Source: Agapanthus africanus | Lineage: Eukaryota; Streptophyta; Magnoliopsida; Asparagales; Amaryllidaceae | Reading direction: 5' to 3' | Length of the DNA: 64,000 nucleotides | Assembly (NCBI GenBank): GCA_030015575.1 | Contig: JASDDO010000006.1 | Location: 203,489,632-203,553,631, forward strand | In this document: piece by piece, positions 25,869 through 36,030 of the stretch | How the letters are laid out: every line of letters starts with the position of its first letter | How positions within the stretch are numbered: position 1 is the stretch's first letter | Notes under the pieces: generated by a model | Told to the model about the DNA's origin: nothing | Seen by the model: only the letters and a program-made list of their open reading frames with translations | The model's database searches: none | Position numbers and translations under genes: made by a program

Positions 25869-27562
25869 TAGATTGGTGATGTGGATTGTATTCTCACTTA
25901 AAAACCTTTTATTTTTCTTTTCTTCACTCACTTTCTAAAACCTAGAGAGCTTGAAGGAGGAAGAAGGAGGAGATGGCTAAGCTTAACTCTTGTGATAAAA
26001 TAAGAATAATGATAATTATCAAGAGAGAGGGCGGAGGTTCATCTCACTTACAACCATGGTTACAAAATATCTAGATATTTTGATATTGAGTTAACTAAAA
26101 CCATGGTTTTGATTTTGGTCAACAAAGGAAGAGTGCAGAAACCTAGCCATGATTCTATCCCTATTTTCTTTTTCTCAATAATCAAAATATATAAATATTT
26201 CACCATGTGAGTCTTGCATTGCCATCTCCAATGTATCATCAACCAAGATACATGTATGCATGCATGTGTGCGTTCATATCAATATATACATACATACATT
26301 CATGCATACACATAAAAGAAAAGGGTTTAATAATAAATGAGCTAATGGTCATTAATATTAAATCAACACTTGATTTAATAATCCGGTCATATCACATACG
26401 ACCCGACCAATAGTAAATGCCCGATTAAAATACGGTAACACATACACGCATTTAATCGAGCTCCCGCGCATATCCCCATATGCACCCCACATCTTTTCGC
26501 TTGAGCTAGGTAACCCCTTTGTAGGACTCTAAGACTCGTCAATACGATAGCAGTAGGCAGTGATCATATCACATACCCACAAACCGTCAGCGGCACTAGC
26601 TGTACGTAACGGGTCCCAGGTTTTCAGCGATCAGATGAAAAACAAGCGAACCTGTCAAAACACCCGTCGAGCCAACTGGCAACACTTACCGTACAGTCCG
26701 GTCTCTTTGTCAGATATGCTGCATTTTGAGTCTAGGGCTGGTATCGTCGACCCCAATAACTCAATAAGTCATGCCGGTATAAGGTCTATAACAGATCGAG
26801 AAACTACTGATAACACTTATTAGTAAATCTCATCATCCCTGTCCAGGGACTTCCTGTTATAGCCAATCGAGCATAGCACAACATCAACCCCCAATACTGG
26901 GAGAGAAGAAACCCCTCCTATCGCTCATTGCCACCATGTGCCTCGGGACTGTACCCAAAATCCACCTGTTTGCATGACTCAGTAGAGCCGTGGTAGGGTG
27001 GAGATCAAAGTACAGTAGGAGCACACATAAGACTTTATGATGATCTCGGGTCTACAGACTAACCTTTACTAGTGTCACCTGAGAACTGCTATCTGACGAT
27101 AGATATTATACCACATAGGAGTTCTCAGTGTGTCCGTTCAGTGTACCCAATCTCCACTGAGCACCCGTATACAATCTTTGGTGTCACCACGGCAATGGAT
27201 ATGGGATCGTCCATTGCCCATCATATGTGTCAAGAAACGTTTACGCTAGTCTACTCTGGAATATCGATGCCCCGTCTCAATACAATCACGACTAGGAACA
27301 TTTTAAGGATATGCTTATAAACTACACATGTCCCACTAGTATGATCTGCATCATAATCCCAGTAATCAAGAAAATATCCTAAGGGCTTTATCAACATGTA
27401 CCAAATGAGTAATATGCATGATCAAGTGAACATGTCAAGATAAAGAACAACCAGATAACATACTATCATGTCGAGCAAGAATGTCCTCTGAATATATATA
27501 AATACACATACCGATACATCCACTATCAAATAATGGCCTCTAGGGCATACATATATCCATCA
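25869..27562 (-). repeat. LTR C: truncated copia LTR inserted in gypsy G2 gag
   Basis: The right end is the LTR start (minus strand TGATGGATATATGTATGCCC) abutting G2 gag at 27563. It corresponds to the B1 LTR from about 41850 rightwards, so the left part is missing where B3 lies. No purine tract or primer site flanks it. Its open frames have no recognisable product. Confidence 0.75.
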
Positions 27563-27903
27563 AACTCAACCCAGGTCATAGGAAGAAGACATGCGGCATG
27601 ACCCCTCTCCAAAGACTCGCACTAAGTCTAGGCAAGACCCTCCAGACGAAAACTAGCGAACTCTACCGATCTCGCATCGGAGGATCTCAACGAATGACAG
27701 ATCCTGGCCATCCGGTCGAGGAACGACTATGGATCCTTAGCTGCGTCGTTGCCGGTGAAAATCGGAGGCTTCAGCCTCATAAACTCTGATAAGGATACGG
27801 CGATAATCCAGGTAGCGGTAAGTACGACTGTTTGAGCAGTAGGTACCATCACGGTCCCCGTAATAGGTAGAACAGTCTACGATCTCTGCGCTCGACTGGT
27901 CTC
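27563..27903 (-). pseudogene. G2 Ty3/gypsy gag, central part
   Basis: On the minus strand the frame that leaves the N-terminal part at 37771 continues here. It reads LKPPIFTGNDAAKDP, then SFLDRMARICHSLRSSDAR and SVEFASFRLEGLA, the standard capsid motif order of plant gypsy elements (PP-F-G...DPQ-FLD...R-VE-ASF-L). Stops interrupt it after QRS, after AAKDP (TAG, consistent with a CAG to TAG change) and twice after EGLA. It is cut on the right by E2 and on the left by LTR C. Confidence 0.85.
27899..27903. repeat. Target-site duplication of E2 (left copy)
   Basis: GTCTC, repeated at 37771-37775. Taking out the element and one copy restores one continuous G2 gag frame. Confidence 0.95.
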
Positions 27904-29796
27904 TGTTGGATATATATGCCCTAGAGGCCTTCATTGTATAGGATGCTAGGGATATGTATGTACATGACAGTCTTGCTTAATATGATAGTACACTATTTGG
28001 TTTGTCTTTATCTTAACATATGATATATTTTGCATAGTATTCATATATATATACATGTTGATAAAGCCCATGGGGTGTTTGCCTGACTACCGACATTGTG
28101 ATGGCAGTCATACTTGTGGGAGCTGGTTAGTCAATAGGCACATCCTTCGATGTCCCTGGTCGCAGGAGTATCGAGACTGGGCATCGATACTCCGGAGTAG
28201 ACTAGTGTATACATATCTAGACCCTGACGAGTGGCGATGGATTGGTCCCGCAGCCATTGGTGATGTACACCTAAGATTGCATACAGATGCTCACTGGGTG
28301 TGAGTACACCGGACATGACTCGCCGAGAACTGACTGGATGGTATTTATACCTAACGTCAGATAGCAGTTCTGAAGTGAAATGTGTGCAGATAGTCCGTTG
28401 ACTTAAGGTCATCATTTGTCTCGTGTGAGTTCCCACTGTGCTTTGATTATTACCCTACCACGGTTCAAAGGAGTCGTGCAAACAGGTTTTAGTTGGGCAC
28501 AGTCCCGAGCCACGTGGAGGCAGTGAGTGACTGTTAGGGATTCGTCTCTCCCGGTATAGGGAGTTGATATCGCACGGTGATCGGTTGGTCATTATCATAA
28601 GTCCCTGGCCAGGGCTGATTGAGAATTACTGATAGACTGATCAGTAGATTCTCGGATGGTAATTGAGCCATGCCGACATGACTTGTACGGTTATTAGGGG
28701 TCTGACGTTTACGACCTCCCTAGACCATATATGCGATACTCTTAGACGAACAGACCGGACTGCGCGGATATTGTCACGGACAGGCTCAGTAGGAGTTCAG
28801 ATGGGTTTCCTCATCGGCCTTCTTATCGACATCTACCTGGGGACCGTTTCGTACAGCTAGTGCCGCTTGCGGTCTGTGGTTAAACCCACTGCCAGCGTAG
28901 TAGTCGAGTCTTTAGAGTCCCATACAGAGATTTCCCAACTCCAGGCGAAACGATATAGAGGTCGTATGGTTTTACGACAAGGGTTCGGACGAATACGTGT
29001 TTAAACGCACGTACGATATTCGGGCAGTTATTACTAGACGGCTTTGGTTTAAGACAGATTCTAGTATCAGGTTATTGGATTTATACAGTCTAAAGTTTTT
29101 CCGTGTTTTCACGGATAGGAGGGACATTCTCGTAATTTCCGGGAAGCTTCTAGAAGCATGGTGACTTGAGGGTTTAGGTGGCATTGTCATTAAATGATAT
29201 TGTGACTCATAATGTGTGATTCATTATGTCATTAATGCATTATTAAATGCTTAATGACTCACATAGTGAATCACTCATAATGCATTAATGTAGCATGATG
29301 AATAATCTCATTTATTCATTTATTCATTATGCTTCATATATCAAGTGAGAAACAATTTCATTTTCATTATTCTAGTTCACCTTCTCTCTCCTCAAGCTCA
29401 CTCTCTCTTCTAACTCTAATCCTACCACTCATGAGTTGAGATCAAGGATTAGAATAGACTAAACACTCCATAACCTAACTCTATATGATCTAAGTTCCTT
29501 TGATTAGCAACTAGAGAAACTTAGTTACCTCAAGTTTGGAGGTGAAGCTTGGATTAGGGTTCTCGGGTGGATCATCTATCACTTAGAGGAGGCCGAGGAG
29601 GACGTAGAGAACGAAAAGAAGAAGGACACGATTCACTAGGTATAATCTCTTTACATAGTAGCTAAGAACTTCTATGGTTGTTGTTAATTATCGTTTAGCA
29701 AAGATCTTCGGTTAGTCGATGTATGCTTAAAGAACAAGATCGTTTTTCATATTTCCGCCTCCCCGCAACTCGTGGGGTGTTGCACATCGACTTACA
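27904..29796 (+). repeat. E2 5' LTR
   Basis: Begins TGTTGGATATAT, ends CTTACA. Shows the LTR hairpin at 28165-28193 (arms GGAGTATCGA/TCGATACTCC). It differs from the 3' LTR by scattered bases and by a much shorter TA run near 28050. Confidence 0.95.
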
Positions 29797-29797
29797 G

Positions 29798-29810
29798 TGG
29801 TATCAGAGCC
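29798..29810 (+). promoter_or_regulatory. E2 primer binding site
   Basis: TGGTATCAGAGCC, complementary to the 3' end of initiator-Met tRNA, one base after the LTR. Confidence 0.95.
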
Positions 29811-30004
29811 TCACTAAACAATAATTAACTCACTTGCAAAGTCGTATGAATTTCGAACGCAAAACGAACCGAAAAAATGTCGTATTCACATAGTTTCTGT
29901 CGATTTTAAATTGAGGTCCAAAAATTTTTCAGGGACCTCCAGAATAACCTACAGGGAAACCTAAGAACACTGGAGAAATTTGGGTGCATGAATCGGCCAA
30001 CGCA

Positions 30005-30049
30005 CCGCAGAACCGCGGCCGATCCCACCGATCCGCCGCGGATCTGCGG
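30005..30049 (+). other. GC-rich leader hairpin, E2
   Basis: Arms CCGCAGAACCGCGG (30005-30018) and CCGCGGATCTGCGG (30036-30049) pair over 14 positions with one mismatch; 17-nt loop. It starts 207 nt after the primer site. Confidence 0.7.
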
Positions 30050-30824
30050 CCGAGTTGAACCCGATTCACCCCAAATCTCCCCAGTAACTCTTCTGTGAAT
30101 ATTGTCTTTTCTGGAATGTTTATTTTTTGCTCAAGTCTCAGGTTTACAGAGAAGTTTTGGAGCAGAATCTAATAGGTTTGATCGATCGAAATTATACGAT
30201 GTTTGCTTGTTTGATTATATCTGTAAACTGTGTTATGTGTTCGTAAACCTCCCCTAACTGCTAGTATGTCGGTTGGCAGGGGGTTGCACATATCTGTAAT
30301 GTTTTTACTGTTTGTGATTATGAACTGTATTGGATTGTTGTGATGATTAGCCGGGGTTTTGTGATGGGTTATTGTATTAATTCATTCGATGTAATTGTAA
30401 TAAGTTGTAATATTATTTTGCGGGGCACATCCAGGTTGTGGTTGTAGCCACCGTTGTATTATTTCTTTTTACTGTTTTTGCTCTTAGGATAGACCCAAGG
30501 TGGGGTGCACAAACTACCGGGTATTTCAAAGTGTTTAGTGTCCTACTCACGTCGTTGAGGGATACCGCTTCGCTTCGGGTACTTGGCGGGTAGTTTGCCG
30601 TACCCGTAGGGGTCTGGGGTGGGGTAATGGCTATTCATCACAACTGTGTAATCCGTCTTTTCTTACAGGCTCAAAAGAAACGCGGATTGCTTGCATATCC
30701 AATAAAGTTTATCTGTGATCTGGAATGCCTATTATTGCGTCTGACGAATGTACAATATCTATATATGATAGCTATTTAGACGTCACTTATGTTTTACACC
30801 CGCACTAGCCCAGCCCCCACTCTG

Positions 30825-30847
30825 CCGTTAGTTAAGTAACCTAACGG
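30825..30847 (+). other. Conserved leader hairpin (CCGTTAG/CTAACGG), E2
   Basis: Perfect 7-bp arms around TTAAGTAAC. The same element is in the E0, E1 and E3 leaders. Confidence 0.6.
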
Positions 30848-31169
30848 GTGATGACAGGACCCCGTGGCGAATGCGGATGGCATAAGAGGACGTTGTATTT
30901 TCGTTGTTATCTGTATTGATAGGTTAAAGATGGGACGCATTATTTTTTAATGCAAAGAAAAATAAAACCTAAACTGAATCGTTGGAACAATTTCAAAACC
31001 ACTCGGTTTTCTTAAAAAGAAAAATTTAAATGCGGAGCTTAAACCACTCCTTTTAATAAAGGCTATCTTGGTTCCTTCGATTAAATCAAGTTCACTAAGT
31101 TAACGGTTTTTTGCCAAAAACCAGCCGTAACCCTCCGTCGTTTCAAATAGACAACACATCGTTTTCATG

Positions 31170-31380
31170 CTATGCTTGTTGGCCTACGTCAAGGCATAGT
31201 GGATGGTAGCAGTGTGTTTGCTTATTTGTTGCATAGATAGATGCATTAGTATAGGACAGACGTACAGCCATGTTGGCCTATGTCAAGGGCATGTACGATG
31301 TACCTAAATTAATCAGGACAACGACGGGTAGAACTTGACTTGCATCTTATGATTTGTTGGCCTACGTCAAGGTCATAAGA
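31170..31380 (+). other. Triple stem-loop module in E2 leader
   Basis: Stem-loops at 31170-31199 (CTATGC/GCATAG), 31261-31297 (CGTACA+GCC/GGC+TGTACG with one bulge) and 31345-31380 (TCTTATGA/TCATAAGA, perfect 8 bp). The loops are TTGTTGGCCTACGTCAAGG or a near copy. The spacing is 91 and 84 nt. Confidence 0.7.
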
Positions 31381-31870
31381 GCTTGGGGTAAAAACTCACA
31401 TCGGGAGTTTCAAACATAAAGGAAACTTGCAGATTTAGCATACCTTCTTGAGTGTGGTGACTAGAGTGGCTTCCATCTAGTGCATCATGCAATGATAGTT
31501 GGATCCCGATCCCACTGATGAGTAGGATTACTCTCGGGAAACTTTCTCACTTAACAATCAATGCTATAAACCAAGTAGGTGTCCAGAAAGGTGTTAGAGG
31601 GGCTACGCCTCCAGGGAAAAGAGGTTATTTAATTAAGGAACTTCGCGAAAGCGTTGGAAAACCTCCCTCGAAGTACCAACACCGGCCTGGCTGAAAGGTT
31701 AAGCAAGTATTGTGACGTGTGATTAAATCCTGACTAGTTCTTCTTTTAGGTTTTGAAGAAGGATTTGAGGAAACAGTGGGAGCCATCCTGTTTAGATTAA
31801 TTGATAACCAATCTAAACTTGCAAGAAGCATATGCTGAGTGTTTTCTTTTCTCTCTCTCTGGCAGCTACC

Positions 31871-32175
31871 ATGACAGGACTAAAACTATTACTTGAAAAA
31901 AATATACTGACCGGGCAGAACTATAAAGATTGGCTAAGGAACGTCAACATTGCACTGACTTATGACAAAGTAGCATATGTTACCACCGCTGTTCCTCCCC
32001 TTATCCCAGGACCAGATTCCTCAGTTGTGGACAAAGAAGTTCGCAAAACCTGGGATCTAGACTGTGAGCGAGCTAAGTGTATCGTGCTGGCGTCCATGAA
32101 CAATGAACTCCAGAAACAGCACGAGAGTATGGATATTATATCCATCTTTCTCCATTGCAAGGAATTGTATGGGAG
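31871..32175 (+). pseudogene. E2 gag, N-terminal part
   Basis: The start at 31871 gives MTGLKLLLEKNILTG followed by NYKDWLRN, the usual opening of copia gag; an in-frame ATG at 31832 also exists, but the stretch before 31871 is the CT-rich leader end. The frame holds to about 32175 where the homologous reading moves to another frame, so gag is split by a small indel. Gag forms the virus-like particle that packages the RNA. Confidence 0.85.
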
Positions 32176-33582
32176 CACTCCCATATCGCAAGTTACGAGA
32201 CCTCAAAGAAACTCTTCCAGATGAGGTTAGCTCCAGGATTGCCTGTAGGAGAGCACGTCCTCAAAATGATCAGCCTCATTGAGGAACTCGCAAACCTGGG
32301 ATGCGTGCTAGAGAATGATTTGTATATCGACTTGATTTTGCAGTCCCTTCCCCACACCTTCTCTCAGTTCGTGCTAAGCTTCAACATGCACGAAATGGAA
32401 GCTGATCTTCCAAAGCTCCTCAACATGTTGAGGGTAGCAGAGACCTCCTTGAAAAAGGAGAAGACCCCCGTTCTGTATGTTGGCCAATCATCATCTTCTA
32501 AATCTAAAGCAAAAGCTAAAGGGAAGAAGAAGATGAAAGCCACCAAACCGAAGGGTGGGGTCAAGAATGTGCAGGGAACGAACAAGGCAGGAAGGGTGAA
32601 AGCGGAAATAAACGAATGCTTTTATTGTCACAAGCAAGGGCATTGGAAGAAGGACTGTATAGCCTTCAAAGCCAAGGACAAGAAGCAAGCTGTTGCTTCT
32701 GCTTCAGGTGTGTTCGTAATCGAAAATTGTCTTTCCGTAAACTCTACATCATGGGTACTTGATACCGGTTCTGGTTCTCACATCTGTAATTCATTGCAGG
32801 ATCTGATAAATAGTAGAGTACTGGGGACAGGTGATATGACTCTCCGGATGGGCAATGGAATGCATGTAGATGCTATTGCAATAGGGGAATATCACCTAGG
32901 ATTGACTAGTGGGCACATTTTGGTGTTGTACAGCTGTTTTTGTATTCCCAGTATGTTGTGTAATATTATATCAGTATCTTTGTTATCTAATGAAGGATAT
33001 AATTTTGCGCTTGAAAGAAATGTCATGAACATTCTCCTAAATCAAGAACTGATTGGGTATGGCACACTGGAAAACGGCATATACATACTTAATCAACCTC
33101 GAATTTTCAATATTCAAAACACACTTAAAAGAAAGGCTCCAGATTCAAATCAAGCCTTCCTATGGCATTGTAGACTTGGTCATACAAACGAAACAAGGTT
33201 GACTAAGTTACATAAAGATAGATATCTAGATCCGTTTGAATATTCATCATATGCAACTTGTCAATCATGTATCAAAGGAAAAATGACCAAATCTCCGTTC
33301 ACCGGACACGGAGCAAGAGCCACAGAACTCTTGGGACTTGTACACAGTGATGTATGTGGTCCAATGTCTGCACATGTGAGAAGCGGTCACTCCTACTTCA
33401 TCACTTTTACTGATGACTTCTCTAGGTATGGACATGTGTTCTTAATGAAACATAAATCCAAGGCCTTTGAGAAGTTTAAGGAGTATAAATATGAAGTAGA
33501 GAAACAAACTGGTAAAAGCATCAAGACACTTCGATCTGATCGAGGTGGAGAATACTTAAGTACCGGTTTCCTTGATGCTTAA
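32176..33582 (+). pseudogene. E2 gag C-terminus, protease and integrase core
   Basis: A continuous frame of more than 450 codons. In order: the gag helical part, a lysine-rich stretch, the zinc knuckle CFYCHKQGHWKKDC (from about 32617), the aspartic protease site LDTGSGSHICN (about 32758-32790), the pre-integrase zinc site WHCRLGHT...CQSCIKGK (about 33160-33290), then the integrase core with the first two catalytic Asp in HSDVCGP and RSDRGGEY. It ends in TAA at 33580-33582, after which the homologous frame continues shifted. Protease cuts the polyprotein; integrase joins the cDNA to the host. Confidence 0.9.
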
Positions 33583-34259
33583 AAGAGAATGGAATTCTCT
33601 CTCAGCTTATTCCGCCTTATACACCTCAGCATAATGGTGTATCAGAAAGGAGGAATCGCATGCTATTAGATATGGTGCGTTCAATGATGAGTAGTGCTGA
33701 GTTGCCACTTTCCTTCTGGGGATTTGCTTTAGAATCAGTAGCATACTTACTGAATAGAGTTCCAATTAAGTTTGTTCCTACCACTCCATATGAAATGTGG
33801 AGCGGGAAGAGACCATATCTCAAGTATATCAAGATATGGGGGTGTCTGGCATATGTTAAAAAGCATAGTCCGGACAAGCTCGAGGCATGATCGGTTTTGT
33901 GCAAGTTTGTAGGATACCCCAAACATTCAAGGGGGTACATGGTCTACCACACTGAAGAACAAAAGGTGTTTGTCGCTCGCCACATTGTCTTCTTAGAAAG
34001 CGAATTTCTTGCAAAAGAAATTAGTGGGAGCGCGGTAGAGCTGGAAGAAATTCCAGAACCTCAAACTGCTACCGAGGACTTAGTAGAACCTTAGATTTCA
34101 ATAGAACATGACGAACCAACGCCACTCCGCAGATCTAGTAGGCTTTCTCATCCTCCTGAGAGATACTATGGTTTTCTTCTAGATAGGGATCGAGAGGATT
34201 GCATCATCGATGATGATGAGCCTACTAGTTTTCACCAGGCTATCACGAGTATTGACTCG
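33583..34259 (+). pseudogene. E2 integrase C-terminal part with two stops
   Basis: Frame 3 picks up PQHNGVSERRNR (third catalytic residue, Glu) and continues through TPYEMWSGKRPYLKYIKIWG to the integrase end. TGA at 33888-33890 and TAG at 34092-34094 interrupt it; both are one C-to-T change from a sense codon, as expected for deamination of methylated DNA. Confidence 0.85.
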
Positions 34260-35795
34260 GTGGAGTGGCTGGATGCTATGAGATCCGAAATGGAATCCAT
34301 GTACACCAATAAAGTTTGGACTTTAGAAGTTGCTCCTTCTAGGGTGAAACCAGTTGGATGCAAATGGATCTTCAAAAAGAAGATTGGTGCACTTAGACAA
34401 GTGGAAACCTACAAAGCTAGACTCGTTGCAAAAGGTTTTCCTCAAAGACCAGGATTGGACTATGATGAAACCTTTTCACCTGTAGCTATGCTTAAATCCA
34501 TTCGGATCCTGCTTGCCATTGCTGCCTTCCATGACTATGAAATCTGGCAGATGGATGTAAAAACAGATTTTCTAAATGGACATTTAGAAGAGAGTGTTTA
34601 CATGGATCAACCAGAAGGTTTCTTAGACAGTGGGAGCAGCGGAAGAGTGTGCAGGTTGCTTAAATCCATTTATGGATTAAAGAAAGCATCGCGGGGTTGG
34701 AACATCTGCTTTGATGAGACAGTCAAAGAATTTGACTTTATCAAAAATGTAGATGAACCATGTATTTATAGGAAGATTGTAGAAGGAGCAGTAGTCTTCC
34801 TCGTTTTGTATGTCGATGACATACTACTGATAGGGAATGATGTCCCTATGCTACAATCAGTAAAGCTCTTCTTGTCACAGAAATTCTCCATGAAAGACTT
34901 GGGTGATGCAACCTACATTTTTGGCATTAAGATCTATCGTGATAGATCTAATAGAATGTTGGGACTTTCACAGTCCAGATATATTGACACTATACTAAAG
35001 AGATTTAGTATGGAAGATTCCAAGCGTGGTAATATGCCCGCTTGTCATGGGATCAACCTCTCAAAAGAGATGTCTCCAAAGACTGATGAAGAGAGGGCTC
35101 GCATGGGTATTATACCCTACGCTTCGGCAGTAGGATCTATAATGTATGCGATGTTATGTATAAGACCAGATGTAGCTTTCGCACTTGGTGTGGTAAGCAG
35201 GTATCAATCTGACCCAGGTGAGAAACATTGGATAGCAGTAAAGAACATTCTCAAGTACCTGAGAAGGACTAAGGAGATGTTCTTAGTTTACGGTAATGGG
35301 GACCTCCAGGTAGAGGCTTTTACCGACTCCGGCTTCCAAAGTGGCAAAGATGATTCTAAATCCATTTCGGGTTTTTTGTTTACCCTCAATGGAGGGGCGG
35401 TATGTTGGAGAAGTTCCAAACTGGATACCGTCACAGACTCAACTATGGAGGCTGAGTATATAGCTGCTAGTGAAGCCGCAAAAGAGGCTGTCTGGATGAG
35501 GAAGTTCATCTCTGAACTTCAGGTGGTTCCGTGCATTGCCAATCCAATACCTTTGTATTGTGATAACAATGGGGCTGTAGCATTAGCGAAGGAACCGAGG
35601 TCCCATCAGAAATCCATGAATATCTTAAGGTGGTTTCACCTGATCAGGGAGATCGTGGATCGTCGGGAGATCGAGGTACGGAGAGTGGACACAAAAGACA
35701 ACACGGCAGATCCATTCACCAAGGCCATCCCTCAAGTACAGTTCGAGAGGCTGTTTGAGATGTTGGGCATGCAGTACGCCAACAACTGGATCTAG
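34260..35795 (+). CDS. E2 reverse transcriptase and RNase H (511 aa, uninterrupted)
   Basis: The part downstream of the last stop is clean; the listed first Met is simply the first in frame, and the homologous frame extends upstream to 34095. RT motifs: MDVKTDFLNGHLEE, then LYVDDILLIGND with the catalytic YVDD at about residues 184-187. RNase H: AFTDSGF (about residue 350), TMEAEYIAASEAA (about 395) and LYCDNNGAVALAKEP (about 430) carry the acidic residues. This pair copies the element RNA to DNA in the particle. It ends 55 bp before the 3' LTR. It resembles Angela/BARE-type RT. It could be translated only if the upstream lesions are bypassed. Confidence 0.93.
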   Translation: MEWLDAMRSEMESMYTNKVWTLEVAPSRVKPVGCKWIFKKKIGALRQVETYKARLVAKGFPQRPGLDYDETFSPVAMLKSIRILLAIAAFHDYEIWQMDVKTDFLNGHLEESVYMDQPEGFLDSGSSGRVCRLLKSIYGLKKASRGWNICFDETVKEFDFIKNVDEPCIYRKIVEGAVVFLVLYVDDILLIGNDVPMLQSVKLFLSQKFSMKDLGDATYIFGIKIYRDRSNRMLGLSQSRYIDTILKRFSMEDSKRGNMPACHGINLSKEMSPKTDEERARMGIIPYASAVGSIMYAMLCIRPDVAFALGVVSRYQSDPGEKHWIAVKNILKYLRRTKEMFLVYGNGDLQVEAFTDSGFQSGKDDSKSISGFLFTLNGGAVCWRSSKLDTVTDSTMEAEYIAASEAAKEAVWMRKFISELQVVPCIANPIPLYCDNNGAVALAKEPRSHQKSMNILRWFHLIREIVDRREIEVRRVDTKDNTADPFTKAIPQVQFERLFEMLGMQYANNWI

Positions 35796-35835
35796 AGCAG
35801 ACAGTGGGTACTCATTGCGCCAATTATAGGCCTTA

Positions 35836-35850
35836 GTGCAAGTGGGAGAT
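35836..35850 (+). promoter_or_regulatory. E2 polypurine tract
   Basis: AGTGCAAGTGGGAGA followed by T, directly before the 3' LTR. Confidence 0.9.
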
Positions 35851-35986
35851 TGTTGGATATATATGCCCTAGAGGCCTTCATTGTATAGGATGCTAGGGAT
35901 ATGTATGTACATGACAGTCTTGCTTAATATGATAGTACGCTATTTGGTTTGTCTTTATCTTAACATATGATATATTTTGCGTAGTA

Positions 35987-36030
<44 letters not shown>

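Larger units (their letters stand above)
29811..31870 (+). other. E2 untranslated leader
   Basis: About 2.06 kb without coding signal. Its landmarks are the GC-rich hairpin, a segment rich in TAGACCCAAGGTGG and ACCCGTAGGGGTCTGGG, the CCGTTAG hairpin (30825-30847), the three stem-loops and a CT run before gag. Confidence 0.8.
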
